From Bolinopsis microptera (taxonomy: Eukaryota > Ctenophora > Tentaculata > Lobata > Bolinopsidae): a stretch of 64,000 nucleotides of DNA. The position numbers were made by a program, and so were the translations under genes. Below are positions 13,601 through 27,600 of the stretch, piece by piece. Location: contig NC_087074.1 of the NCBI RefSeq assembly GCF_026151205.1, forward strand, positions 21,185,765 through 21,249,764, in the 5' to 3' direction. A model generated the notes under the pieces. That model made no database searches. It was not told the DNA's origin and saw only the letters and a list, made by a program, of their open reading frames with translations. Within the stretch, counting starts at the first letter, position 1; every line of letters begins with the position of its first letter.

Positions 13601-16600
13601 TGGCGATTTCTCGAAAGTAAAGGATTTAGGCAATGTGTTGATCAATAACTCTTAAATAAACATGCATATGCGGCTCGGTAAGCCTATTTTAGAAGTCTCT
13701 ACGACCCTTCAAAAGCAAGGTATATTTACACGCCACTCAACTCGCTTCCTATACCCCCCCCCCCCTCCCCCCTATATACCAGGCCCTCTTGCGAGTTGCG
13801 AGAGTGACAAAAAGTTGCACAGTTTATTACAAGAAACCCCTGTGAGAAAATCGCATTCTTGCACAAACTGGGTCTAATATAGAGTAAATAAGAGGTCCGG
13901 TACATTCGATACCCGGTATAGATTGTAAGATTGACAGAGGTTAGATCATTGAAATCCAATAAAATGTAGTAACAGGCAGTAAAATCGGTTCGATCTTAAT
14001 GGTCCTTTTGTGCTGAGTTTCTTTTAGTGGAATTTGATAAAGCGATTGTAATTAGTTACGAACTCTAATATTGTGTGTTTAACCTTTTCAGGGTCCACCC
14101 TTTCCGCTAGCTATTCCTAATTACTAAAATAATGTCAGATTTACTGAACTCCAACTTCAAATATTGATGATTTTAGTATTCCTTCAATCTAAAAATCTAC
14201 GAAAATTTTTCTGCAAGCATTTTTACCACGTTTCATGCAATTACGATCACTTTTGCGGAAAAAAATATTTTTCAATTTTCAAACTTTTTTTTCAAGTCTC
14301 GAAAAAAAAATTTTTCAGTGAAAAATTTTTGAAGTTTTTTCTACAAGACAACATTTTCTCCGTGTTTCAATCCAAACGATTTAAAAAATCATTTTAAGCC
14401 AAAAAAAAATTTTCACTTTTTTTGGTTGATTAACTATTGGTAATTATCCAATTAGCTGATTGTCCGTGTAAAAACTTTTTGATATACAAAGTTTACTCCT
14501 TGATAAGAAAAACTTTCTAGGTTAATTTGCAGCCTTTCTATGATGTCACACTAAGATAGTTGGCAAACCAGAAAGGTGGTACAAAGTGTTAAAAAGTGGT
14601 TAAAGTGTGTTTCCCGTTGAGATACAAAATTGACAACAAGCCTAACTATGTTCGTAGGGGTCCTAACGTACCATATTCCGTTGAGAATCCTTGTGAACAT
14701 TCGAATCCAACGGAATCCACTTTTCCCCTTACTATCATGCTAAAAATGCATACATTATGTTCATGACTGTGAAGATTCTAGTCCAGTCATTTATGGACGA
14801 ATTGTCCTGGCAAATTTTCAGATACCCACGAAACTTTGCACAGAACTTCCCAAAGGTAATGAAAAAACGATATCGGTTGGAGACATTTTTTTACCTTGGC
14901 AAAAACCAGGAGGGGGGTCCACACGCCCATATTGACCCAATAACGTAACTGAGACCCCTTGCTTCTGAAGGTCGTAAGAGACTTCAAAATAGGCTTAACG
15001 AAGCCGCATATGCATGCGAGTTATTAACAGAGAACGGGAGGCAAAAAATGGCTGATATAACCAATTTTGCTCTATATTTGTGCACAATTCCTCCAAATCA
15101 CTCGAAAAGGTAAGCATTTTAGGGTGCAATGTTGATTCATACGAAGTTTGTATAAATCACATGGCCATTCTGCACCATTAGCGACTCATTCAAACTCTCT
15201 AAGCTTCATTGCTCAGATGTACCACATACCCATATTTTTTGCATGATTTACTGGAACCGAAATCAGTTTTTCGCCAATAACTGTAAAAGTTAAGCACTTT
15301 AAAGGCATATGTTTCTCGTAAGTCAATATAATATGCCAATTCGGTTCTTTTGCACTCTATCCAAAGACTCTATCACAATCCTATCAAAAGTTAGTAACAT
15401 CGGCTCAGCGCCACGCCCAAAATGGTTTTTTGGCGATTTCCTCGAAAAGTAAGGATTTTAGGCAATGTGTTATATCATAACACTTATATAACAGCATATG
15501 CGGCTTCGTTTAAGCCTACTTTGATCTCTACTCTACGACCTTCAGAAGCCAAGTATATTACACACTGGCGCATCCTATACCCCCCCCCCCCCCCCCCCCT
15601 ATAATACCAGGCCTCTTGCGAGTTTTCGAGAGTGACAAAAAGTGCACAGTTTAAAGAAACCCTGTGAGAAATCGCATTTCTTGCACAACTTGGTCTAATT
15701 ATAGAGGTAAATAAGAGGTCGGTACATTCATGATACCCGGTATAGATTGGCAAGATGACAGAGGTTGTGATCATTGAAATCAATAAAATGATTATACGCA
15801 GGTAAAAATCGGTTCGATCTTAAATGGTCCTTTTGTGCTGTTTTCTCTTTATGGGAATTTGATAAAGCTGTATGTAATTAGTTACAACTCTAATATTGTG
15901 GTGGTAACTTTTTCCAGGTCCCAGCCCTTTCCGCTAAGCTATTCTAATTACTAAAATAATGTCGAGATTACTGAACTCCAACTTCAAATATTGATGATTT
16001 TATATTCCAATTCTAAAAATCTTCGAATTTTTCTGCAAGGCATTTTTATCCACGTTTCAATGCAATTCGATCACTTTTGCGGAAAAAAATAGTTCAATTT
16101 TTCAAACTTTTTTTTTCAAGTCTCGAAAAAAAATTTTAAGTGAAAAAATTTTTGAAGTTTTCTAAAAACTACATTTCTCCGTGATTCAAACGATTTAAAT
16201 CATTTAAGCATAAAAAATTTCACTTTTTTTGGTGATTAACTAATTGGGTAATTATCCAATTAGCTGATTGTCCCCGATGTAACAAATTTTGATACAAAAG
16301 TTTTACTCCTTGATAAGATAAACATCTAGGTTAATTTGCAGCCTTCAAGATGTTCACAACTAAAGATATTGGCAAACCAAAAAGGGGTACAAAGGTGGTA
16401 AAAAGTGGTAAAAGTGGTGTTTCCGTGAGATACAAAATTGGCACACGTCTAATTATGTTCGTTAGGGTGTCCTAACACCATATTCCGTTGAGAAATCGCT
16501 TGTGAACATTCGAATCCAACGGAATGCCACTTTTCCCCTTACTTATTCAATGCTAATAATGCATACATATGTCAGACTGTGAAGATTCTAGTCCATCATT

Positions 16601-19600
16601 TATGGACATTGTGCCTGCAAATTTTCAGATACCGCACGAAACTTTGCACAGAACTTCCCAAAGGAATGATAAACGATTTTCGGTGGAGACATTTTTTTTA
16701 ACCTTGGGCAAAACCCAGGAGGGCCACGCCCATATAGACCCCAAATAACGTAACTGACCACCTTGCTCCTGAAGGTCCGTAGAGACTTCTATACTTAAAC
16801 GAAGCCGCATATGCATGCGAGTTATTAACATAGAACGGAGCAAAAAAGCTGATATAACCAAATTGCTCTATTTTGTGCACAGTTCCTCCAAGATATCTCG
16901 AACAGTAAGCATTTTAAGGTGCATGTTGCTTCATAAGTTTATATAAACATGGCCTTCTGTCACAATTTGCACTCCATTCAAAAATCTCTAAGGGCCTTCA
17001 TAGCTCAATGTACCACAAACCCATATTTTTGCATAGATTTTCATAACCGAAAATCAGTTTTTTCCGCCAATAACTGTAAAAGTAAAGCACTTTAAGGCAT
17101 ATGTTTCTTCGTAATCATATATAAAATATGCCAATTGCGGTTCTTTTTGCACTCTAATCCAAAGACTCTATCACAATCCTATCAAAATTAGTAAAATCGG
17201 CTCCAGCGCCACGCCCAAAATGGTTTTTGGCGAATATCTCGAAAAGTGAAAGTGATTTTAGGCAATGTGTTGATCAATAACTCTTATATAAACATGCAGA
17301 TGCGGTTTTTTTTTTCCTTCGTTAACCTATTTGAAGTCTGCTACGACCCTTCAGAATGGCAAAGTTATATTACACTCGCTTCCCTATCCCCCCCCCCCCA
17401 CCCCCCCCTATAATACCAGGCCTCTGCGAGTTTGCGAGAGTGACAAAAGTGCTACGAGTTAAAGAACCCCTGGTGAGAAAATCGCATTTCTTGCACAACT
17501 GGGTCTAATTATAAGGTAAATAAGATGGTCCGGTACATTCAGATACCCGGTATAGATTGCAAGATTGACAGAGGTTTTGATCCATAGAAATCAATAAAAT
17601 GAAAGTAACAGCAGGTAAAATCGGTTCGATCTAAATGGTCCCTTTTGTTGCTGTTTCTTTATGTGGAATTTGAATAAAGCTGTATTGTAATTAAGTTACG
17701 AAACTCTAATATGGAGGTGGTTAACCTTTTCAGGTCCAGCCCTTTCCGGCTAACTATTCCTAATACAAAAATATGTCGAGATTTACTGAACTCCAACTTC
17801 AAAATATTGATGAGTTTTACTATTCTCAATCTAAAAAATCTTCGAAATTTTGGCTGCAAGGCATTTTTATCCACGTTATCATGCAATTCGATCCACTTTT
17901 GGCGGAAAAAAAATATTTTCAAATTTTCAAAAACTATTTTCAAGTCTCGAAAAAAAATTTTAAGTGAAAATTTTTGAAGTTTTTCTAAAAAACTAACATT
18001 TCACTGCTCCGGTGTTTCAAACGATTTAAATCATTTTAAGCCAATAAAAAATTATTCACTTTTTTGTGATTAACTAAAATGGTAATTATCCATTAGCATG
18101 ATTGTCCGATGTAAAAACTTTTGATACAAAAGTTTACTCCTTGATAAGATAAACATTCTAGGTTAATTGCAGCCGTTCTATGATGTTTCATAAATTCACA
18201 ACAAAGATATTTGGCAAACCAGAAAGGTGTACAAAGGTGGTAAAAAGTGGTAAAGTGTGTTTCCGTTGAGATACAAAATTGGCAACAAGTCTAATTATGT
18301 TCGTAGGGGTCCTAACTCCAATATTCCCGTTGAGAAAATCCTTGTGAACATTCGAATCCAACGGAATGCCACTTTTTCCCCTTACTAGTCATGCTAATAA
18401 TGCATACAGTATTCATGACTGTGAAGATTCTTATTCCAGTCATTATGGACATGTGCCTGCAAAATTTTCAGATACACAGAACTTTGCACAGAACTTCCAA
18501 AGGATGAATAAACGATTTTCGGTTGGAGACTTTTTTTTATACCTGGGCAAACCCAGAGGGCCACGCCCATATTGACCAAAATATCGTAACTGACCCCTGT
18601 TCTGAAGGTCGTAGAGACTGTCAAAATAGGCTTAAACGAAGCCGCTATGCAAGCGAGTTATTAACATAGAACTGGGGGCAAAAATGGCTGATATAACCAA
18701 TTTTGCTCTATTTTGTGCACCATTTCCCCAAAAACTCGAAAAGTAAGCATGTATAGGGTGCATGTTGCTTCATAAGTTGTATATAAACATGCCATTCTGC
18801 ACTAATTTGCACTCATTCAAAAATCTCTTAAAGGCCTACATAGCTTCAATGTACCACATATACCCATATTTTTGCATGATTTCTGGAACCGAAAAATCAT
18901 TTTTTCGCCAATAACTGTAAAAGTAAGCACTTTAAAGGCATATGTTTCCTTCGTAAGTCATATATAAATACGCCAATTGCGGTTCTTTTGCACTCCTATC
19001 CAAAGACTCTATCACAATCCTAATCAAAGTTAGTAAAAAACGGCTCAGCGCCCGCCCAAAATGGTTTTGGCGATTTCTCGAAAAGTAAGGATTTTAAGGC
19101 AATGTGTGATCAATACCCTCTTATATAACATGCTATGCGGCTTCGATTAAGCCTATTTTGAAGTCCTCTACGAACCTTAAGAAGCAAGGTATATTTACCT
19201 CGCTTCCGTAACCCCCCCCCCCCCCCCCCCATAATACCAGGTTCCGACTATGCGAGTTGCCGAGAGTGACAAAAGTGCCAGTTTAAAGAAACCCCTGTGA
19301 GAAATCGGCATTTCTTGCACAATGGGTCTAATAATAGAGGTAAAAAGAGGTCCGCGGTACATTCAGATACCCGGTATAAGATTGGCAAGATTGACAGAGG
19401 TTTGATCATTGAAATCAATAAAATGAGAGTACAGCAGGTAAAATCGGTTTCGATCTTAGAATGGTCCCTATTTGTGCTGTTTCTTTATGTGGAATTGATA
19501 AAGAGCTTATTTAATTAGTTACGAACTCTAATATTGTGTGGTTAAACCTTTTTCACAGGTCAGCCCTTTCAGCTAAGCTATTCTAATTTACTAAATATGT

Positions 19601-22600
19601 CGAGATTTACTGAACTCCAACTTCAATATTGATGATTTAGTATCCTCAATCTAAAAATCTTCGAAATTTTTTCTGCAAGCAGTTTTATCCACGTTCATGC
19701 AATTCCCGATCACTTTTGGGGCGAAAAAAATATTTTCAAATTTGCAAACGTTTATTTTCAAGTCTCGAAAAAAAATGTAAAGTGAAAAATTTTTGAAGTT
19801 TTTCTAAAAACTACATTTCTCCGTGTTCAACGATTTAAATCTTTAAGCCCAATAAAAAATTTTCACTTTTTTTGGTGATTAACTAATTGGAATATCCCAA
19901 TAGCTGATTGTCCGGATGTAAAAAACTTTTGATACAAAAGTTTTACTGACTCCTTGATAAGATAAAACATTCTAGGTTAAATTGCAGCCTTCTATGATTG
20001 TTACAACTAAAGATATTTGGCAAACCAGATAAAGGTGGTACAAAGGTGGTAAAAAGTGGTAAACAGTGGAGTTTTCCGTGAGATACAAAATGGCAACAAG
20101 TCTAAGTTATGTTCGTAAGGGTCCTAACTACCTATATTCCGTTGAAGAATCCTTGTGAACATTCGCATCCAAACGGAATTGCCCTTTTCCCCTTACTATT
20201 CCTGCTACTAATGCATACAATATGTCATGACTGTGAAGGATATCTTGAGTCCAGTCATTTATGTACATGTGCCTGCAATTTTCAGATACCACGAAAACTT
20301 TGCACAGAACTTCCCAAAGGTCTGAATTAAACGATTTTCGGTGGAGACATTTTTTTACTTGGGCAAAACCCAGGAGGGCCACGCCCAGTATTGACGCCAA
20401 AACGTAACTGACCCTTGCTTCTGAAGGTCTGTAGAGACTTCAAATAATAGGCTTAAACGAAGCCCATATGCAATGCGAGTTTATTAACATAGAACGGGAT
20501 GGCAAAAATGGCTGATATAAACCAATTTTGCTCTATTTTTGTGCTCATTTCCTCAAATAAATAACTCGAAAAGTAAGCATTTAAAGGGGGTGCATGATGC
20601 TTCATAACGTTTGAAATAAAACATGGCCATTCTGCACAATTTGCACTCATTTCAAAAATCCTAAGGCCTTCATAAGCTCAATGTACACATACCCATGATT
20701 TTGCATTGATTTCTGGAACCGAAAATCCGTTTTTTTCGCCAATAACTGTAAAATAAGCACTTTAAGCATATGTTTCCTTCGTAAGTCATATATAAATATG
20801 CCAATTGCGGTTCTTTTGCACTCTATCCAAAGACTCTATCACAATCCTATCAAAAGTTAGTAAAACTCGGCTCAGCGCCACGCCCAAAATGGTTTTTGGC
20901 GAATTTCTCGAAAAGTAAGGATATTATGCCATGTGTTGATCATAACTCTTAATATAACATGCATTGGGCGGCTTCGTTTAAGCCTATTTTGAAGTCTCTA
21001 CGACCTCAGAAGCAAGGAATAAGTTTAACTCGCTTCCTATAACCCACCCCCCCCCCCCCCCCTCCCTATAATACCAGCCTCTTGCGATTGCGAGAGTGAC
21101 AAAAAGTGCACAGTTTAAAGAAACCCCTGTGAGAAATCGCATTTCTTGCACAACTGGGTCTAATTATAGAGGTAAATAAAGGTCCGGGTACATCAAGATA
21201 CCGGTATAGATGGCAAGATTGACAGAGGTATTGATCATGATATCAATAAAATGATAGTACAGCAGAAAATCGTTCGTTCTTAAATGGTCCTTTTTTGTGC
21301 TGTTTCTTTATGTGGAATTTGAATTAAAGCTGTATTGTAATTTAGTTACGAAACTCTAATATTGTGTGGTTAACCTTTTTCAGGTCCAGCCCTTTCCGCT
21401 AAGCTATTCCTAATTACTAAATATGTCGAGATTTACTGAACTCCTCTTCAAATATTGATGATTTTAAGTATTCCCAATCTAAAAAATCTTCGAAATTTTT
21501 CTGCAAGGCAATTTTTTATCCACGTGTTCATGCAATTCGATCACTTTTGGCGGAAAAAAATATTTTCATCAAATTTTTCAAACTTTTTTTTTCATTCTCG
21601 AAAACAAATTTTAAGTTGAAATTTTTGAAGTTTTTCTAAAAACTACATTTCTCCGTGTTTCAGTCAAACGATTTTAAATCATTTTTAAAAGCCAGTATAA
21701 AAAAAATTTTTTTTCACTTTTTTGTGGATTAACTAATTGGTATTATCCAATTAGCTGATTGTCCGATGTAAAAACATTTTGATACAAAGTTTTACTTCTC
21801 CTTGATAAATAAACATACTAGGTTAATTTGCAGCCTCTATGATGTTCACAACTAAAGATATTTGAGCAAACCAGAAGGTGTACAAAAGTGGTAAAAGTGG
21901 TAAAAGTGGTGTTTCCGTTGAGGATAACAAAATTGGCAACAAGGTCTAATTAGTTCGTAGGGGTCCTAACTACCATATTCCGTGAGATCCTTGTGAACAT
22001 TCGAATCCAACGGCATGCACTTTTCCTCCCCTTACTATCATGCTAATAATGCATACATTAGTCATGACAGTGAAATTCATAGTCCAGTCATTTATGTACA
22101 TGTGCTGCAAGATTTTCAGATACCCGAAACTTTGCACAAACTTCCCAAAGGTATGAATAAACGATTTTCGTTGGAGACATTTTTTTACCTTGGGCAAAAC
22201 CCCAGAGGGCCACGGCCCATATTACCCATAACGTAACTGACCCCTTGCTTCTGAAGGTCGTAGAGACTATCAAAATAAGGCTTCAACGAAGCCGCATATG
22301 CCATGCGATTATTAACAAGACGGAGGCAAAAATGGGCTGATATAACCAATTTTCTCTATTTTGTGCACGATTTCCTCCAAAGAACTCGAAAAGTAAGCAT
22401 TTTAAGGGTGCATGTTGCTTCATAAGTTAGTATATACACATGCCCATTCTGCACAATTTGCACTCATAACAAAAATCTCTAAGGCCTTCATAGCTCAATG
22501 TACCACATACCCATATTTTTGCATGATTTCCTGGAACGAAAATCAGTTTTTTCCGCCATAACTGTAAAAGTAAGAGCACTTAAGGCATATGTTCTTCGTA

Positions 22601-24060
22601 AGTCATATATTAAATATGCCAATTGCGTTCTTTTTGCACTCTATCCAAAGACTCTATCACAATCCGACAAAAGTTAGTAAAATCGGCCTCAGCGCACGCC
22701 CAAAATGGTTTTTTGGCGATTTCTCGAAAAGTAAGGATTTTTGGCAATGTGTTGATCAATAACTCCTTATATAAACAATGCAATATGCGGCCTTCGTTTA
22801 AAGCCTATTTTGAAGTCTCTACGACCACATAACAAGGTATATTTTACAACACTCGCTTCCTCATAACCCCCCCCCCCCCCCCCCCCCCCTATAATACCAG
22901 GCCTCTTGCGAGTTGCGAGAGTGACAAAAAGTGCACAGTTTAAAAGAAACCCCTGTGAGCAATCGCATTTCGCCACAACTGGGTCAAAATAATAGAGGTA
23001 AATAAGAGTCCGGTACATTTCAGAACCGGTATAAGATTGGCAAGATGCAGAGGTTTTTGATCATTGAAATCAATACAATGAAAGTACACAGCATGCAAAA
23101 TCGGTTCGATCATAAATGGTCCTTTTGTGCTGGTTCTTTAGATGTGGGAATTTGATAAAGCTGAATGTAATTAGTTACGAAACTCTAATATTTGTGGTAA
23201 CCTTTTTCAGGTCCAGCCCTTTCCGCTAACTATCCTAATTACTAAAATATGTCCGAGATTTTACTGAACTCCAACTTCAAATATTGATGATTTTAAGTAT
23301 TCCTCAATCTAAAAATCTTCGAAATTTTCTGCAAAGGCATTTTACCACGTTTCATGCAATCGATCACTTATGCGGAAAAAAAATATTTTCAAATTTTCAA
23401 ACTTTTTTTTCAATCTCGAAAAAAAAATTTTAATGAAAATTTTTGAAGTTTTTCTAAAAAACTACATTTCTCTCCGTGTTTTCAACGATTAATTCCATTT
23501 TATGCCAAAAAAAAAATTTTCACTTTTTTTTGGTGATTAACTAATTGGTAAATATCCAATAACATATTGTCCGATGTAAAAACTTTTGATGACACAAAGT
23601 TTACTCCTAGATAAGATAAACATTCTAGGTTTAATTTGCAGCCTTCTATGATGTTCACAACTAAAGAGTATTAGGCAAACCAAAAGGTGGTAACAAAGGT
23701 GGTAAAAAGGTAAAGTGGTGTTCCGTTAATACAAATTGGCACAAGTCCTATTTATGTTCGTAGGGTCCTAACTACCATATCCGTTGGAATTCCTGTGAAC
23801 ATTCGAATCCAACGGAATCCACTTTTCCCGCTTACTATTCATTTCTAATAATGCTAACTTTATGTCATGACTGTGAAGAATCTTAGTTCCCAGTCATTTA
23901 GTGGACATGTGCCTGCAAATTTCAGATACCCACTAAACTTTGCACAGAACTTCCCAAGGGGGGAAGGTAGAATAAACGATTTTCGGTTGGAGACATTTTT
24001 TACCTTGGCAAAACCCAGAGGGCCACGCATATTGACCTCTCAATAACGTAACTGACCCCT

Positions 24061-24117
24061 TCTTCTGAAGGTCGTAGAGACTGTCAAAATAGGCTTAAAC
24101 GAAGCCGCATATGCATG
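24061..24117 (+). repeat. Left arm of inverted repeat inside the satellite unit
   Basis: This segment (CTTCTGAAGGTCGTAGAGAC, then TTAAACGAAGCCGCATATGC) is the reverse complement of the segment at about 24,588-24,648 of the same unit. The same pair occurs in every unit I read, for example about 288-346 with 835-895. Near-perfect arms of about 55-60 bp enclose about 480 bp, like the terminal inverted repeats of a small nested element. Confidence 0.85.
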
Positions 24118-24197
24118 CGAGTTAATAACAAAGAACGGGAGGCAAAATGGCTTGATATAACCAATTTGCCTCTATTTGTGCACATTTCCTCTATCCT

Positions 24198-24590
24198 CCA
24201 AATAACTCGAAAAGTAAGCATTTTAGGTGCATGTTGCTTCATAAGTTGTAATAAAAAATGGCCATTCTGCACAATTTGCACTCATATCAAAAATCCTCTA
24301 AGGCCTTCATAGCTCAAAGACCACATACCCATATTTTGCATGAATTTCTGGAACCGAAAATCAGTTTTCCGCATAAATTGTAAAAGTAAGCACTTTAAGC
24401 ATATGTTCTTCGTAGTCATATATAAATATGCCAATTGCGGTTCTTTGCACTCTATCCAAAGACTCTATCACAATCCTATCAGAAAGTTAGTAAAATCAGC
24501 TCAGCGCCACGCCCAAAATGGTTTTTGGCGAATTTCTCGAAAAGTTAAGGATTTTAGGCAATTGTTGATCAATTACTCTTATATAAACAT
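24198..24590 (+). repeat. Three diverged direct subrepeats of about 165 bp
   Basis: Three blocks begin with related text: AATAACTCGAAAAGTAAGCA near 24,200, ATAAATTGTAAAAGTAAGCA near 24,372 and AATTTCTCGAAAAGTTAAGG near 24,529. Each is followed by a GCAT(A/G)TG, a TATATAAAYATG motif and, in the first two, a TTTGCACTC segment. Similarity between blocks is partial (roughly 70% by eye over 90 bp). They show that the array-specific half of the unit arose by older, smaller-scale tandem duplication. Confidence 0.65.
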
Positions 24591-24648
24591 GCATATGGCG
24601 GCTTCGTTTAAGCCTATTTTGAATTCTCTACGACCTCAGAAGCAAAGG
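24588..24648 (-). repeat. Right arm of inverted repeat inside the satellite unit
   Basis: Partner of the arm at 24,061-24,117. It reads GCATATG(G)CGGCTTCGTTTAAGCC and then GACCTCAGAAGC before running into the part shared with the foldback element. The transition between array-specific and shared sequence falls right at the outer end of this arm. Confidence 0.8.
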
Positions 24649-27600
24649 TATATTTAACACTCGCTTCCTATACCCCCCCCCCCCCCCCCCCTATAATACC
24701 AGCCTCTTGCGAGTTGCGAGAGTGACAAAAAAGTGCACAGTTTAAAGAAACCCCTGTGAAAATCGCGCATTTCTTGCACAACTGGGTCTAATTAAAGAGT
24801 AAATAAGAGGTCCGGTACATTCAGATACCCGAATAGTTGGCAAGATATGACAGAGGTTTGATCATTGAAAATCAATAAAATGATAGTACAGCAGGTAAAA
24901 TTCGTTCGATCTAAATGGTCCTTTTGTGCTGTTTTTCTCTTTATGTGGAATTTGATAAGCGTATTGTAATTAGTTACAAACTCTAATATGGTGTGGGTTG
25001 AACCTTTTCAGTTCCAGCCCTTTCCGCTAAGCTATTCTAATACAAAAATAAGTTCGAGATTTACTGAACTACTCCAACTTCAAATATTGATGATTTTAGT
25101 ATTCCTCAATCTAAAAATCTCGAATTTTTCTGCAAGGCATTTAATATCCACGTTTTCATGCATTCGATTCACTTTTGGCGGAAAAAAATATTTTCAAATT
25201 TCAAAACTTTTTTTCAGGCAGTCTCGAAAAAAAATTTTAAGTGAAAAATTTTGAAGTTTTTCTAAAAACTACATTGCTCCGTGTTTCAAACGATTTAAAT
25301 CATTTTAAGCCAATAAAAAAATTTTCACTTTTTTGGTGATTAACAATTGGAAATTATCCTAATTAGTCTGATTGGTCCGATGTAAAAACTTTGATACAAA
25401 AGTTTTACTCCTGATAAGATAAACCATTCTAGTTAATTAGCAGCCTTCATGATGTTTCACAACTAAAGATATTTGGCAAATAAACTCAAAAGGTGGGTAC
25501 AAAGGTGTAAAAAGTGAGTAAAAGTGTGTGTCCGTTGAGATACAAATGTGGTCAACAAGTCTAATTATGTTCGTAGGGGGCCTAACTACCATAATTCCGT
25601 TGAGAAATCCTTGTGAACATTCGAATCCAACGGAATGCCACTTTTCCCCTTACTATTCATGCTAATAATGCATACATTATGTCATACTGTGAAGATATCT
25701 TATCCAGTCATTTATGGACAAGGTGCCTGCAAATTTTCAGATACCCCCGAAACTTTGCATCAGAACTCCCAAAGTATGAATAAACGATTTTTCGGTTGGA
25801 GACATTTTTTTTACTTGGGCAAAACCCAGGAGGGCCACGCCCATATTGACCCAAAACGTAACTGACCCCTTGCTTCTGAGCGTAGAGCCTTCAAAATAGG
25901 CTTAAACGAAGCCGCATATGCAGTGCAGTTATTACCATAGAACGGGAGCAAAAAATGCTGATAAAAACCAATTTTGCTCTATTTGTGCACATATTTCCTC
26001 CAAATAACTCGAAAGTAGCATTTATAGGGTGCATGTTGCTTCATACGTTGTATATAAACGTGACATGGCCATATCAGCACAATTTGCACTCATTCAAAAA
26101 TCTCTAAGGCCTTCATGCTCAATGTACCACATACCCATATATTTTGCATGATTTCAGAACCGAAAAATCTAGTTTTTTCGCCAATAACTGTAAAAGAAGC
26201 ACATTGAAGGCATATGTTTCCTCGTAATCATATAAAATATGCCATTGCGGTTCTGTTGCACTCTAATCCAATAGACTCTATCACATACCACAATCCCTAA
26301 TCACAAGTAAGTAAAATCGGCTCAACCGCCACGCCCCAAAATGGTTTTTGGCGGAATTTCTCGAAATGTAAGGAGTTTAGGCAATGATTGGGGTTGATCA
26401 ATAACTCTTATATAAACATTGCATATGCGGCTTCGTTTAATCCTATTTTTGAAGTCTCTACGACCTTCAGAGCAATATATTTACACTCGCTTCCTATAAC
26501 CCCCCCCCCCCCCCCCCTATAATACGCAGGCCGTCATGCGAGTATGCGAGCGTGACAAAAAGTGCACAGTTTAAAGAAACCCCTGTGAGAAATCGCATTT
26601 CTTGCACAACTGGGTCTAATTATAGAGGTAAATAAGAGGTCCGGGACATTCAGATACCCGTAAGATTGCAAGATTGACAGAGTTTTGATCATTGAAATCA
26701 ATAAAATGATAGTAACGCAGGTAAAATCGGATTCGATCTTAAATGTCCTTATTGTGCTTGTTTCTTTATGTGGAATTTGATAAAGCTGTATAGTAGATTA
26801 GTTACGAAACTCTAATATTGTGTGGTGAACCTTTTATCAGGTCCAGCCCTTTCCGCTAAAGCTATTCCTAAATACTAAAATATGTCGAGATTTACTGGAC
26901 TCCCAACTTCAAAAAATTGATAGATTTTAGTATTCCTCATCTAAAAGATCTTCCGAAATTTTTCTGCCAGGCATTTTTAACCACGTTTCAGGCAATTCAT
27001 CACTTTTTGGCGGAAAAAAATATTTCAAATTTTCAAACTTTTTTTCAAGTCTCGGAAAAAAAATTTTAAAAAGTGAAAAGATTTGAAGTTTATCATAATA
27101 AAAACTACATTCTCCGTGTTTTCAACGATTTAAAATCAATTTAGGCCAATAAAAAATTTCACTTTTTTGGTGATTAACTAAATGGTAATTATCCAATTAA
27201 GCTGATTGTCCGATGTAAAAACTTTTGATACTAAAGTTTTATACTCCTGATAAGATAACATTCTAGGTTAATTTGCAGCCTTCTATGAATGTTTCACAAC
27301 TAGAGATATTTGGCTAAACCAGAAAGGTGGTACAAAAGTGTAAAAGTGGTAAAAGTGTGTTTCCGTTGAGATACAAATTGGCAACAAGGTCTAAGTTATG
27401 TTCGTAGGGGTCCCAACTACCATATTCCTTTGAGAAATCCTGTGTGAACATTCGAATCCAAAACGGAATCCACTTTTTCCCTTACTATTCAAGCTAAAAA
27501 TGCATACATTATGTCATGACTGTGAAGATTCATAGTCCAGTAATTAAATGGACATGTGCCTCAAATTTTTCAGATACCCCGAAACTTTGCACAAAACTTC

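Larger units (their letters stand above)
22866..24672 (+). repeat. Representative satellite unit, C-tract to C-tract
   Basis: One unit, used to describe the internal order. C-tract and the CCTCTTGCGAGTTGCGAGAG segment; AT-rich non-coding DNA with short hairpins (AAAACTTTTG/CAAAAGTTTT around an ATA loop, AATTGG/CCAATT); the CCACTTTTCCCCTTACTA motif near 23,818 that equals the end of the foldback element; then the array-specific block with an inverted-repeat pair and three diverged direct subrepeats. The boundary choice is arbitrary because the array is continuous. Confidence 0.85.
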
